From Streptomyces cinerochromogenes (GTDB taxonomy: Bacteria > Actinomycetota > Actinomycetes > Streptomycetales > Streptomycetaceae), in assembly GCF_014648635.1 (NCBI RefSeq), contig NZ_BMRM01000002.1, positions 550,795 through 614,794 of the forward strand: a DNA stretch of 64,000 nt, read 5' to 3'. The notes below the pieces were generated by a model, which saw nothing but the letters and a program-made list of their open reading frames with translations, did not search any database and had not been told where the DNA came from. Both the position numbers and the translations under genes were made by a program. Positions 30,305-40,538 of this stretch are shown here, piece after piece. Numbering within the stretch: position 1 is the stretch's first letter; each line of letters begins with the position of its first letter.

Positions 30305-31288
30305 TTGGCAACGAATCGGACTAAAGCTGCACATCCCCATGCTGTGACCGAGATGTGTGAGGAAGGTGGACGTCTCTACGCCGATGCCCTGCGGGCCGGG
30401 CGCATCGCTCGATCAGAGGTGGAAACCGCCCCCTGCCTAGTGGAGTTCGACCTCCTGCATCCGGATCCGGACGATCCTGAATGGCTGCGCCCCCTTCCCG
30501 CACCCGTGGCCCTGGCCCAGCGCCTCAGCCCCATAGAACGGGAGATCACGGAACGCCGGCGGCTGTCCGTCCGACTCGCCGATGCTTTCGAGCCGTTCAT
30601 GGCGCTCAGCAGCCACATGGCCGCCACCACCGACTCCATCGCGGTGCTGGAGGGCGGGGAACGCATCAACGCGGCCCTGAACCTCGCCACTTCGCAGTGC
30701 CAGAACGAAGTGCTCACCGTACAGCCGAGTGACCGCCTGTCCGAACAGAACCTGCTGCGGGGCCTGGAACGCGACCGGCCGCTCATCGAACGCGGCGTCA
30801 GGATCCGCACGCTCTACCAGCACACCGCGCGGTACAACCCGGAGAAGCTGGCCTACGTCGCCCAGCTCGCCAACGGCAAGGCGGAATACCGCACCATCGA
30901 CGAGCTGGTGGAGCGGCTCATCATCTGCGACGAGGCCGTCGCCTTCATCCCCATCCGGGACGACCAGCAGGTCGCGCTGGAACTGCGTCATCCGGGCCTG
31001 GTCCGCTATCTGATCAAGGTCTTCGAGTTCATGTGGGGCCGGGCGGTCCCGTTGAGCGCCGGCGCCCCCTACGAAACCGCCCCCGGCGGCATCACCGAGA
31101 TCCAGTACTCCATCGCCAAGCTCCTGGTCGAGGGTCACGTGGACGAGGCCATCGCCCGCCGCCTCGGCATGAACGTCCGCACCTGCCGGGCCCACATCGC
31201 CAAACTCGCCCAGGCCCTCGGCAGCGGCAGCCGCGCACAACTCGGCTATCTCATCGCCCAGTCCGGCATCCTGGACCGGGACCACTGA
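30305..31288 (+). CDS. LuxR-type HTH regulator with TrmB/PLD-like sensor domain (1 of 3)
   Basis: A 327-residue transcription regulator without a receiver domain. Residues 1-90 hold a helical region with LCEEGGRLYADALRAGRI-like pattern. About 100-230 resemble the TrmB/phospholipase-D-like sensor (NEVLTVQPSD, RTLYQHTARY, TIDELVERLIICDEAVAFIP). The C-terminal LuxR HTH reads EIQYSIAKLLVEGHVDEAIARRLGMNVRTCRAHIAKL. TTG 30305 is the start, with a G-rich site upstream. It is followed 12 bases later by a paralogue. With the divergent small exported peptide it may form a peptide-sensing circuit; this is inferred. Confidence 0.8.
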   Translation: MATNRTKAAHPHAVTEMCEEGGRLYADALRAGRIARSEVETAPCLVEFDLLHPDPDDPEWLRPLPAPVALAQRLSPIEREITERRRLSVRLADAFEPFMALSSHMAATTDSIAVLEGGERINAALNLATSQCQNEVLTVQPSDRLSEQNLLRGLERDRPLIERGVRIRTLYQHTARYNPEKLAYVAQLANGKAEYRTIDELVERLIICDEAVAFIPIRDDQQVALELRHPGLVRYLIKVFEFMWGRAVPLSAGAPYETAPGGITEIQYSIAKLLVEGHVDEAIARRLGMNVRTCRAHIAKLAQALGSGSRAQLGYLIAQSGILDRDH

Positions 31289-31300
31289 GGCGGCGGCCCG

Positions 31301-32275
31301 GTGACGCACCCCGCACACCCGGTCGAGGACCTGTGCGCCGCCGGGCGGGAACTGTACGAACGCGCGCTGCGGGAGGGACACATAGCCGCAGCCGACGCGG
31401 CCGGTGCGCCCTGTCTCGCCGACGCCGGGTTGCTGCGTCCCGCGGTGGACGACACGGGGCGCCTGGAACCGGTGCCCCCGGCGGCGGCGCTGCACCGTCT
31501 GCTGCGCACGGCCGAGAACCGGATCGCCGAGGAACGCGACCGCGAGGTGCGGCTGGCCGAGACCTTCGAGCCGCTGATGCGGATCGACGGCCGGTGGACC
31601 GAGAGCACGGCGGACACTCCGACGCTGCGCCTCCTCGACGGCAACGCGCGGATCAACGCGGCCATCACCGAGGCCATGGCGCAGGCGAGCCGGGAGCTGC
31701 TGTCCATACAGCCGTACACGGCCCGGAAGGCGGCGGCGGTGCGGGACGTCACCCGGCGACGGGACCAGGCCCTGCTGGACCGCGGCGGCCGTATCCGCAC
31801 CATCTACCAGCACACCCTGCGCCATGCCCCCGACATCATCGCCTACCAGGAGCAGCTGGACGGCGACCACCAGGTCCGCACCCTGGACGAGGTGACCGAC
31901 CGCCTGATCGTCGTGGACGGCGAGGTGGCCTTCCTCCCGGCGAACGCCGACGGCAGCCTCGCCCTGGAAGTACGTCACCCCGCGCTGCTGCGCCACTTCC
32001 TCACCACCTTCGACCGCCTCTGGCACCTGGCCACCCCCATGTACCCCCACGCGGTCCACAAACCCTCCGTCAACGGCATAACCCCCCGCCAGCGCGCCAT
32101 AGCCGCCCTCCTCGTGGAAGGCCACACCGACGCCGTCATAGCCGACCGGCTGGGCATGAACGTGCGGACCGCCCGGCTGCACATCGCCAAGCTCGCCGCC
32201 ACCCTCGGCAGTGCGAGCCGGGCGCAGCTCGGCTATCTCATCGGGCGGTCGGGGGTTCTCGGTCCCGACCGGTGA
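31301..32275 (+). CDS. LuxR-type HTH regulator with TrmB/PLD-like sensor domain (2 of 3)
   Basis: A 324-residue paralogue of the preceding regulator with the same domain order. Landmarks are DLCAAGRELYERALREGHIAAAD at the start, IRTIYQHTLRHAPDIIAYQEQLDGDHQVRTLDEVTDRLIVVDGEVAFLP in the sensor and PRQRAIAALLVEGHTDAVIADRLGMNVRTARLHIAKL in the HTH. GTG 31301 lies 12 bases after the previous stop, so the two are probably translated from one mRNA. The last 38 bases overlap the end of the convergent third paralogue. Ligand and targets unknown. Confidence 0.8.
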   Translation: MTHPAHPVEDLCAAGRELYERALREGHIAAADAAGAPCLADAGLLRPAVDDTGRLEPVPPAAALHRLLRTAENRIAEERDREVRLAETFEPLMRIDGRWTESTADTPTLRLLDGNARINAAITEAMAQASRELLSIQPYTARKAAAVRDVTRRRDQALLDRGGRIRTIYQHTLRHAPDIIAYQEQLDGDHQVRTLDEVTDRLIVVDGEVAFLPANADGSLALEVRHPALLRHFLTTFDRLWHLATPMYPHAVHKPSVNGITPRQRAIAALLVEGHTDAVIADRLGMNVRTARLHIAKLAATLGSASRAQLGYLIGRSGVLGPDR

Positions 32276-33281
32276 GGGCGGTGGCCGGCGGGGGCGGGCG
32301 GTGCCCGTCGAGGCCGACCTGGGCGATGCGGACGCCGAGCTGGGTGCGGCTGGCCGCGCCCAGGGTCTCGGAGAGGCGGGCGATGTGGGCCCGGCAGGTG
32401 CGGACGCTGATGCCGAGGCGTTCGGCGATGACGGCGTCCTGGTGGCCCTCCGCGAGCAGGGCGGCGATGGACTGCTCGCGGTGGGAGATGCCCTCGATAC
32501 CCGTGTCGGGCAGGGGCGCCGTCAACGGGATCGCCAGGCGCCAGAGGCGTTCGAAGACCGTCACCAGGTACTCCACCAGGGCGGGGTGGCGCAGTTCCAG
32601 GGCCATCGTGCGGTCGGCGTTGGCGGGGATGAACGCCACCGTGCGGTCGAAGAGGATGAGCCGGTCGATGACCTCGTCCAGGGTGCGGGCCTCCACCGTG
32701 TCGCCCATCAGCTCCAGGTAGTTGAGCAGGCCCTGGCCGTGCCGGGCGACGTGGGTGTAGAGGTCCCGCATGCGGACGCCCCGGCCGCGCAGGGCGAGGG
32801 CCCGGTGCAGGCCCTCGGTCAGCTCGGCCTCGCGCCGGATGCCGCCGGGCTGCACGGTGAGCACCTCGGTGGTGCACGCCTCGGTCGCCTCGTCCATCGC
32901 GGCCTGGATGCGGGAGAGGCCGTCCAGGACCCGGATGGCGCTGCCCTCGGCCGGTGCCGCGAGCGTGTTCAGCTGCCGGCCCAGGCCCGCGTACCACTCG
33001 AAGGCCGCCACCGCCGAGCCCACCCGCCGCTGGCTCGCGCTGACCTCGTCGTAGACCCCGCGCAGCAGCCGGGTCATGACCTCCTGCGGGGAGGTCGGCA
33101 CCAGCCAGTCCATGTCGTCGGGGTCCGGGTGCAGCAGGCCCAGTTCCAGCAGGCAGGGCACCGGTCCGGCGTCCGTGCGCGGCACCCGGCCCCGGCGTAC
33201 GGCCCGGGAGTACACCCGGTCCCCGGCCTCACACAGCCGGTCGGCACCGTGAGGATGCTCCTCCGCCCCGTGCCCGGCCAT
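32238..33281 (-). CDS. LuxR-type HTH regulator with TrmB/PLD-like sensor domain (3 of 3)
   Basis: A 347-residue third paralogue on the opposite strand. It shares DRLCEAGDRVYSRAVRRGRV, CLLELGLLHPDPDDMDWLVP (a near-exact match to the CLVEFDLLHPDPDDPEWLRP of copy 1), VRMRDLYTHVARHG, ARTLDEVIDRLILFDRTVAFIPANAD and the HTH HREQSIAALLAEGHQDAVIAERLGISVRTCRAHIARL. The ATG at 33281 begins the shared core; an in-frame ATG at 33323 is possible. The 3' end overlaps the convergent copy by 38 bases. Confidence 0.8.
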   Translation of the reverse strand: MAGHGAEEHPHGADRLCEAGDRVYSRAVRRGRVPRTDAGPVPCLLELGLLHPDPDDMDWLVPTSPQEVMTRLLRGVYDEVSASQRRVGSAVAAFEWYAGLGRQLNTLAAPAEGSAIRVLDGLSRIQAAMDEATEACTTEVLTVQPGGIRREAELTEGLHRALALRGRGVRMRDLYTHVARHGQGLLNYLELMGDTVEARTLDEVIDRLILFDRTVAFIPANADRTMALELRHPALVEYLVTVFERLWRLAIPLTAPLPDTGIEGISHREQSIAALLAEGHQDAVIAERLGISVRTCRAHIARLSETLGAASRTQLGVRIAQVGLDGHRPPPPATALTGRDREPPTAR

Positions 33282-33504
33282 CGCCCATTCCACCCCCGGT
33301 GTGCTGCCACTTCCGCAGCGCAACTATGCGCGGCGCCCAACCGGGTCCGCAACACGGCTCACTGCGCGGGGGTCACCGGAAAGTCCCGCTGTGCCCGGTT
33401 TTCGGCACCGCTCCGTCTCTCGGCTCGCACCAGGATGACGGTGGTGGCGGGGGGTGTCGCTCCGCCGGCGGTTTCCCCACGGGAACCGGCCGACGGGTAC
33501 GGGC

Positions 33505-34611
33505 CTACTTCAGGCCGATCGCCGCGCAGGCCGCCTTGTACTTGGCGGTGCAGATCTCGCCGGCGGTGTAGATGCCGTCCGCGATGACGGTGTCCTTGAT
33601 GCTGTGCTTGGTCAGCGCGCTCACCTGGACCAGCCGGGCCGGGATGTCCTTGGCCGTGGGGCTGTCCACCCGGTCCTGGGTGAGGGCGTCGAACTGGATG
33701 TCCTTGCCCTGGATCTTGGTGACGGCCATCTGCGCGGCGGCCTCGGCCTCGTCCGGGTAGGACTTGTAGACGCTCATGTACTGCTCACCGGCGACGACCC
33801 GCTGCACCGCGTCCAGTTCGGCGTCCTGGCCGGTGATCGGGGGCAGGTCGGTGACGCCGGCCGCCTTCAGGGCCTTGATGACACCGCCGGCCATGCCGTC
33901 GTTGGCCGAGTAGACGGCCGCGATGTTGTTCTTGCCGATCTTCGCGATCGCCTCGGCCATGTTGGCCTCGGCGACCTCCGGCTTCCACTTGGTGGTGTCG
34001 TAGCTCGCCGCGATGTCCACCTTGCCGTTCAGCTCGGAGAGCGCCCCCTCCTTGAACTGCTTGGCGTTCGGGTCGGTGGGCGAGCCGTTCATCATGACGA
34101 CCTTGTCGGAGGTGTCGACGCCCGAGCCGAGGGCCTCCAGCAGGGTGCGGCCCTGCACCTCCCCGACGAGTTCGTTGTCGAAGGAGATGTACGCGTCGAT
34201 CGGGCCCTCGGCGAGCCGGTCGTAGGCGATGACCGGGATGCCCGCGTCCTTGGCCTTCTTCACCCCGTCGGCGACCGCGTGCGCGTCGACGGCGTCCAGC
34301 AGGATGACGTCCACCTTGGCGTCGATCATGTTCTGGAGCTGCTCGGACTGCCGGGTGGCGCTGGCGTCGGCGTTGGCGTACTCCACCTTGCCCTGCTTCT
34401 TGGTGAGTTCGGCCACCTTGTTCTTGATGATGGGGTAGTCGAACTTGTCGTAGCGGGTGTTCGCCTTCTCCGGCAGCAGCAGGCCCACCGTGATGTCGTC
34501 ACCCTTCGTCGGGCTCGCGCTCGCGCCGTCCCCCGTTGCGTTCAGCACGCCGCAGCCGGCGAGCGAGAGGGTCATCGTGGACAGGGCCACGGAGATGGCG
34601 ATACGACGCAT
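33505..34611 (-). CDS. Sugar ABC transporter substrate-binding lipoprotein
   Basis: A 368-residue exported lipoprotein of the ribose/xylose-type periplasmic-binding family (peripla_BP_4). The signal peptide ends in the lipobox LSLAGC. The ligand-binding region begins ITVGLLLPEKANTRYDKFDYPIIKNKV, with IDAKVDVILLDAVDAHAVADGVKKAKDAGIPVIAYDRL, which is the family's hinge-region pattern. KNNIAAVYSANDGMAGGVIKALKAAGV matches the second lobe. No permease or ATPase gene is adjacent, so it is an orphan binding protein, likely for a pentose or similar sugar. It lies downstream of the dnaK operon terminator. Confidence 0.9.
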   Translation of the reverse strand: MRRIAISVALSTMTLSLAGCGVLNATGDGASASPTKGDDITVGLLLPEKANTRYDKFDYPIIKNKVAELTKKQGKVEYANADASATRQSEQLQNMIDAKVDVILLDAVDAHAVADGVKKAKDAGIPVIAYDRLAEGPIDAYISFDNELVGEVQGRTLLEALGSGVDTSDKVVMMNGSPTDPNAKQFKEGALSELNGKVDIAASYDTTKWKPEVAEANMAEAIAKIGKNNIAAVYSANDGMAGGVIKALKAAGVTDLPPITGQDAELDAVQRVVAGEQYMSVYKSYPDEAEAAAQMAVTKIQGKDIQFDALTQDRVDSPTAKDIPARLVQVSALTKHSIKDTVIADGIYTAGEICTAKYKAACAAIGLK

Positions 34612-35004
34612 GCGGGGCTCACTTCAGGTGCGTTTCCGGACGTGGGTGCTGCAATACGACCCAGGTGACTGAAAAGACAACGCTGAGCCCGTACCTCCCG
34701 TCAAGAAAAATCACTTAACGAGTGCGCAACAGCACGCTCAGCTGCATCTGTGAAGGTCACGCGAAACACCCTTCAAGGGACCTTTACGGACCGTACATCC
34801 AAAGGGAGTTCACGGGTTCAGCAAAGATCCGTACAACCCGCCCGGTACGTCACGAGTCGTGATCACGGCGGACGCGCACCGCGCTCCGATTCGATCAGAG
34901 GACCGAATGAACTCAGCCACCGGCCGAGTACGGCTGCGGCGTCCTGGCACAAAGGCGAGAGGGGCCCGGAAGTCCGGGCCCCTCTCGCCTTGCGACGGTA
35001 CGGG
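34612..35004. other. Intergenic region between the hspR end and the binding-protein gene
   Basis: No gene seen. It holds the dnaK operon terminator (34952-34991) and an AT-richer stretch at 34660-34800 that should contain the promoter of the leftward binding-protein gene. Confidence 0.6.
34952..34991 (-). terminator. Terminator of the dnaK-grpE-dnaJ-hspR operon
   Basis: A perfect stem of at least 18 bp (left arm from 34952, right arm to 34991) around a tiny AAGT loop, 14 bases past the hspR stop. The very stable GC-rich stem followed by a T-containing stretch is a classic strong terminator. Confidence 0.9.
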
Positions 35005-35472
35005 TCAGTCCTGCTGCTGCCGCTTCGGCCGCCACACCACCAGCGCGCTGGTCTGCTGGACCTCCTGGTACGGCACCAGGTCGCGCCGGTAGGAGGCGTG
35101 CACGGCGGCCTCGCGCTGCTGCATCGCGGCCGCCGCGCCGTCCAGGGCCGCCTCCAGCTCCGCGACCCGGGACTGGAGGGCCGCGACCTGGTTCTCCAGT
35201 TCGATGATCCGCTTGATGCCGGCCAGGTTGATGCCCTCGTCCTGCGACAGCTGCTGCACCTGGCGGAGCAGTTCGATGTCACGGGCCGAGTAGCGGCGGC
35301 CCCGGCCGGCGGTGCGGTCCGGGGAGACCAGGCCGAGACGGTCGTACTGGCGCAGCGTCTGCGGGTGGAGTCCGGAGAGCTGGGCCGCCACCGAGATGAC
35401 GTAGACCGGGGTCTCATCAGTCAGTTCGTACGGTGAGAAACCCCCGCGCTGACGGGGACGACGGCCGTCCAT
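35005..35472 (-). CDS. hspR: Heat-shock repressor HspR (MerR family)
   Basis: A 155-residue MerR-type DNA-binding repressor. VYVISVAAQLSGLHPQTLRQYDRLGLVSPDRTAGRGRRYSARDIELLRQVQQL is the winged HTH, LENQVAALQSRVAELEAAL is a dimerising coiled coil, and the C-terminal YQEVQQTSALVVWRP is the conserved tail. In Streptomyces HspR binds HAIR sites with DnaK as co-repressor and is released on heat stress (established knowledge). ATG 35472 (MDGRRPRQRG) has GGAG ten bases upstream inside the end of dnaJ. Its place at the end of the operon it represses gives autoregulation. Confidence 0.95.
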   Translation of the reverse strand: MDGRRPRQRGGFSPYELTDETPVYVISVAAQLSGLHPQTLRQYDRLGLVSPDRTAGRGRRYSARDIELLRQVQQLSQDEGINLAGIKRIIELENQVAALQSRVAELEAALDGAAAAMQQREAAVHASYRRDLVPYQEVQQTSALVVWRPKRQQQD

Positions 35473-35477
35473 CACTC

Positions 35478-36644
35478 TCAAGCTCCCTTCGCGGCCTCGA
35501 ACAGCTCCGCCCGCGGGTCCTCGCCCGCGGTCGCCTCGCGATACGCCTCCAGCGCGTCACGAGCCTTCCCCGACAGGTCCGTGGGAACACGCACCTCGAC
35601 GGTGACCAGCAGATCGCCGCGGGTGCCGTCCTTGCGGACCGCGCCCTTGCCCCGCGCCCGCATCGTGCGGCCGTTCGGGGTGCCGGGCGGCAGCTTCAGG
35701 GTGACGGCGGGGCCGCCGAGGGTCGGGACCCGCACCTCGCCGCCGAGGGCCGCCTCGGCGAACGTCACCGGCACGGTGACGGTGAGGTTGTCGCCCTTGC
35801 GCCCGAAGACCGGGTGCTCGCCGACGTGGACCACCACGTACAGGTCGCCGGCCGGGCCGCCCCGCTCGCCGGGCGCGCCCTTGCCGCGCAGCCGGATCCG
35901 CTGCCCGTCGGTGACACCCGCGGGAATGCGGACCTGCATGGTCCGGGACGACTTGGCCCGGCCGCTGCCCTTGCACTCCAGGCAGGGGTGCTCGGCGATC
36001 AGGCCGCGGCCCTTGCAGTCGGGGCAGGGGTCGGTGAGCGAGAAGCCGCCACCGGAGCCCCGGGCGACCTGCCCGGTGCCGACGCAGGTCGAGCACACGC
36101 TGGGCGTGCCGTTCTTGTCGCCGGTGCCGGAGCAGGCCTTGCAGGGTGCCTGGGAGGACATCCTGAGGGGCACCGTGGCGCCCTCGATGGCCTCCGTGAA
36201 GCTCAGCGTGACCTCGGACTCGATGTCCTGGCCGCGCCGGGGCTGGGTCCGCGGGCCCGCGGTGCCGCCGCGGTTGAACAGGCCCCCGAAGACGTCGCCG
36301 ATGCCTCCGCCGAAGCCTCCGCCCTGGGCGGCGCCGCCGAAGAGGTCGCCCAGGTCGAAGTTGAAGGAGCCGCCGGCCGTGCCCGGTCCGGGGCGGAAGC
36401 CGCCGTTGCCGAACAGCGCGCGCGCCTCGTCGTACTCCTTGCGCTTCTTGGGGTCACCGAGCACGTCGTTCGCCTCGGAGATCTCCTTGAAGCGCTCCTC
36501 GGCCTTGGCGTTGCCCTTGTTGGCGTCCGGGTGGAACTCGCGGGCGAGCTTCCGGTACGCCTTCTTGATCTCGGCCTCGGTGGCGTCCTTGGGGACGCCG
36601 AGGACCTTGTAGTAGTCCTTCTCGATGAAGTCCTTGGTGCTCAT
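35478..36644 (-). CDS. dnaJ: Chaperone DnaJ
   Basis: A 388-residue Hsp40 co-chaperone that delivers substrates to DnaK and stimulates its ATPase. The J-domain (residues 1-75) has the invariant HPD (REFHPDANKGN). A Gly/Phe-rich linker follows (FRPGPGTAGGSFNFDLGDLFGGA). The zinc region has four C-x-x-C-x-G-x-G repeats (CKACSGTG, CSTCVGTG, CPDCKGRG, CLECKGSG), then the two substrate-binding beta domains. Its stop lies just before the hspR start, and a 42-base gap separates it from grpE. Confidence 0.96.
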   Translation of the reverse strand: MSTKDFIEKDYYKVLGVPKDATEAEIKKAYRKLAREFHPDANKGNAKAEERFKEISEANDVLGDPKKRKEYDEARALFGNGGFRPGPGTAGGSFNFDLGDLFGGAAQGGGFGGGIGDVFGGLFNRGGTAGPRTQPRRGQDIESEVTLSFTEAIEGATVPLRMSSQAPCKACSGTGDKNGTPSVCSTCVGTGQVARGSGGGFSLTDPCPDCKGRGLIAEHPCLECKGSGRAKSSRTMQVRIPAGVTDGQRIRLRGKGAPGERGGPAGDLYVVVHVGEHPVFGRKGDNLTVTVPVTFAEAALGGEVRVPTLGGPAVTLKLPPGTPNGRTMRARGKGAVRKDGTRGDLLVTVEVRVPTDLSGKARDALEAYREATAGEDPRAELFEAAKGA

Positions 36645-36686
36645 CCTCGACGTACCCCCTCTCCCGGCTTTCCCTCAGTCTTCACG

Positions 36687-39250
<2,564 letters not shown>

Positions 39251-39258
39251 TCAACAGA

Positions 39259-39279
39259 CCTGAGTCAACCGGACTCAAC
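39259..39279. promoter_or_regulatory. HAIR element 2 upstream of dnaK
   Basis: CCTGAGT-7 bases-ACTCAAC, 12 of 14 arm matches, centred 52 bases from the first element. It ends 3 bases before the stop of the divergently ordered membrane transferase gene. Confidence 0.78.
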
Positions 39280-39281
39280 TC

Positions 39282-40301
39282 TTATCCGCTCCTTACGCGC
39301 AAGTGCCCGCTGACCTGCGTCGACGGCGGTCGGCGGCCCTGCGGAGCGGGAATCAGAAGGAGCAGCAGAACGGCGAGAACCACCCCGCCGGCCACCCAGA
39401 GCACCGCCCGCTCCCCCGTCCACCCGGTGTGCACGAGCACCCCCACGAGCACCGAGGAGAAGGACCCGGCGCCGAGCAGCACGACCGACCCCTGCGGGGT
39501 GAGCCCGAGCCGCCGCAGCCGGTGCGCGAGATGGTCCGGGCCCCGCCGGAGCAGCGGACGCCGGGCCGCCGTCCGGGCGAGGACCACCAGCAGGGCGTCG
39601 GCGGCGGCGACGGCGCCGAGGCAGAACACCACCGCCGCGCTCGACCCGATGTCGTACCCCGCGCGCGTGAAGACGACCGCCGAGGACAGCACGAACCCGG
39701 TGAACAGCGAGCCGCAGGCGCCGAGGCCGATCCGCGCGGGGTGCCAGTTGTGCATCAGGAAGCCGGTGAGGGCCGCGGCGACCACGCTCAGCAGCACGGC
39801 GAGCCCGTCCATCACCTCGGCGGCGGCGCAGGCCCCGGCGCCGAAGGCGGTGACCACCCCGACCGTCCCGGCCAGCCCGTCGGCGTGGTCGAGCCCCTTG
39901 AAGGCGAGGGTGGCGAGGACGATCCAGCCGACGGCCAGCAGCCCGCCCGGCACGCCCGTCTCGTCGTAGGGCACCACGCAGGCCGCCGCCACGGCCGTAC
40001 CGGCGACGAGCACCCGCGCGCGCAGCCGCCACACGTCCGCCACCAGGCCCAGTCCGGCCATCCCGACGGCGGCCATGAGCAGCTCGCCGACCCCGTCCCC
40101 GAGCGGGGCGACCCGGGTCCACTCACCCGTTCCGGCGACCAGGCAGGTGACGACCACGACGGCGAGGCCGCCGAGGAGCGGCAGGGGACGCTGCCGGCGC
40201 CGGTCGAGGATCCCGGCCCTCAGGGCGGGCAGCCGGAGCACCGCCGCGAGCACGGCGGTGCAGAGCAGGGCGGCGGTGGCGGCGGCGATCCCGTAGAGCA
40301 C
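39282..40301 (-). CDS. MraY/WecA-like glycosyltransferase-4 membrane protein, probably degenerate
   Basis: A 339-residue membrane protein of about ten helices with the general layout of polyprenyl-phosphate GlcNAc-1-P transferases (WecA/TagO). FKGLDHADGLAGTVGVVTAFG corresponds to the N-x-x-D-x-x-D-G-L-A motif of the family, and LMHNWHPARIGLGACGSLFTGF to the later G-D-x-G-S-x-x-x-G region. The second-loop D-D catalytic pair, however, is represented by VADVWRLRAR with one Asp, and the later Asp before G-S is Ala-Cys. Catalytic activity is therefore doubtful. The gene ends at the dnaK promoter region. Confidence 0.75.
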   Translation of the reverse strand: MLYGIAAATAALLCTAVLAAVLRLPALRAGILDRRRQRPLPLLGGLAVVVVTCLVAGTGEWTRVAPLGDGVGELLMAAVGMAGLGLVADVWRLRARVLVAGTAVAAACVVPYDETGVPGGLLAVGWIVLATLAFKGLDHADGLAGTVGVVTAFGAGACAAAEVMDGLAVLLSVVAAALTGFLMHNWHPARIGLGACGSLFTGFVLSSAVVFTRAGYDIGSSAAVVFCLGAVAAADALLVVLARTAARRPLLRRGPDHLAHRLRRLGLTPQGSVVLLGAGSFSSVLVGVLVHTGWTGERAVLWVAGGVVLAVLLLLLIPAPQGRRPPSTQVSGHLRVRSG

Positions 40302-40538
40302 GGCTCTAAGGTAGGGGCGAAAGTATCAATTCGGGATGAATAACACGATCGGATTGCCCGCAAAAGGGGGACGCAGGCGACCCTCAGCGACTCAGATCAC
40401 CCCGCGCTCTGCTGCATCCCGAAGGAAGATGGGGGTAGTCTCAGACGGACTACATAAGTTACCGCTTAGTAATGTCGATCAGCTCGGGCAGTCGGCTTCC
40501 GACAGCCCGTTCAGACCGAGGCCGCCTCAGGAGCCCCA

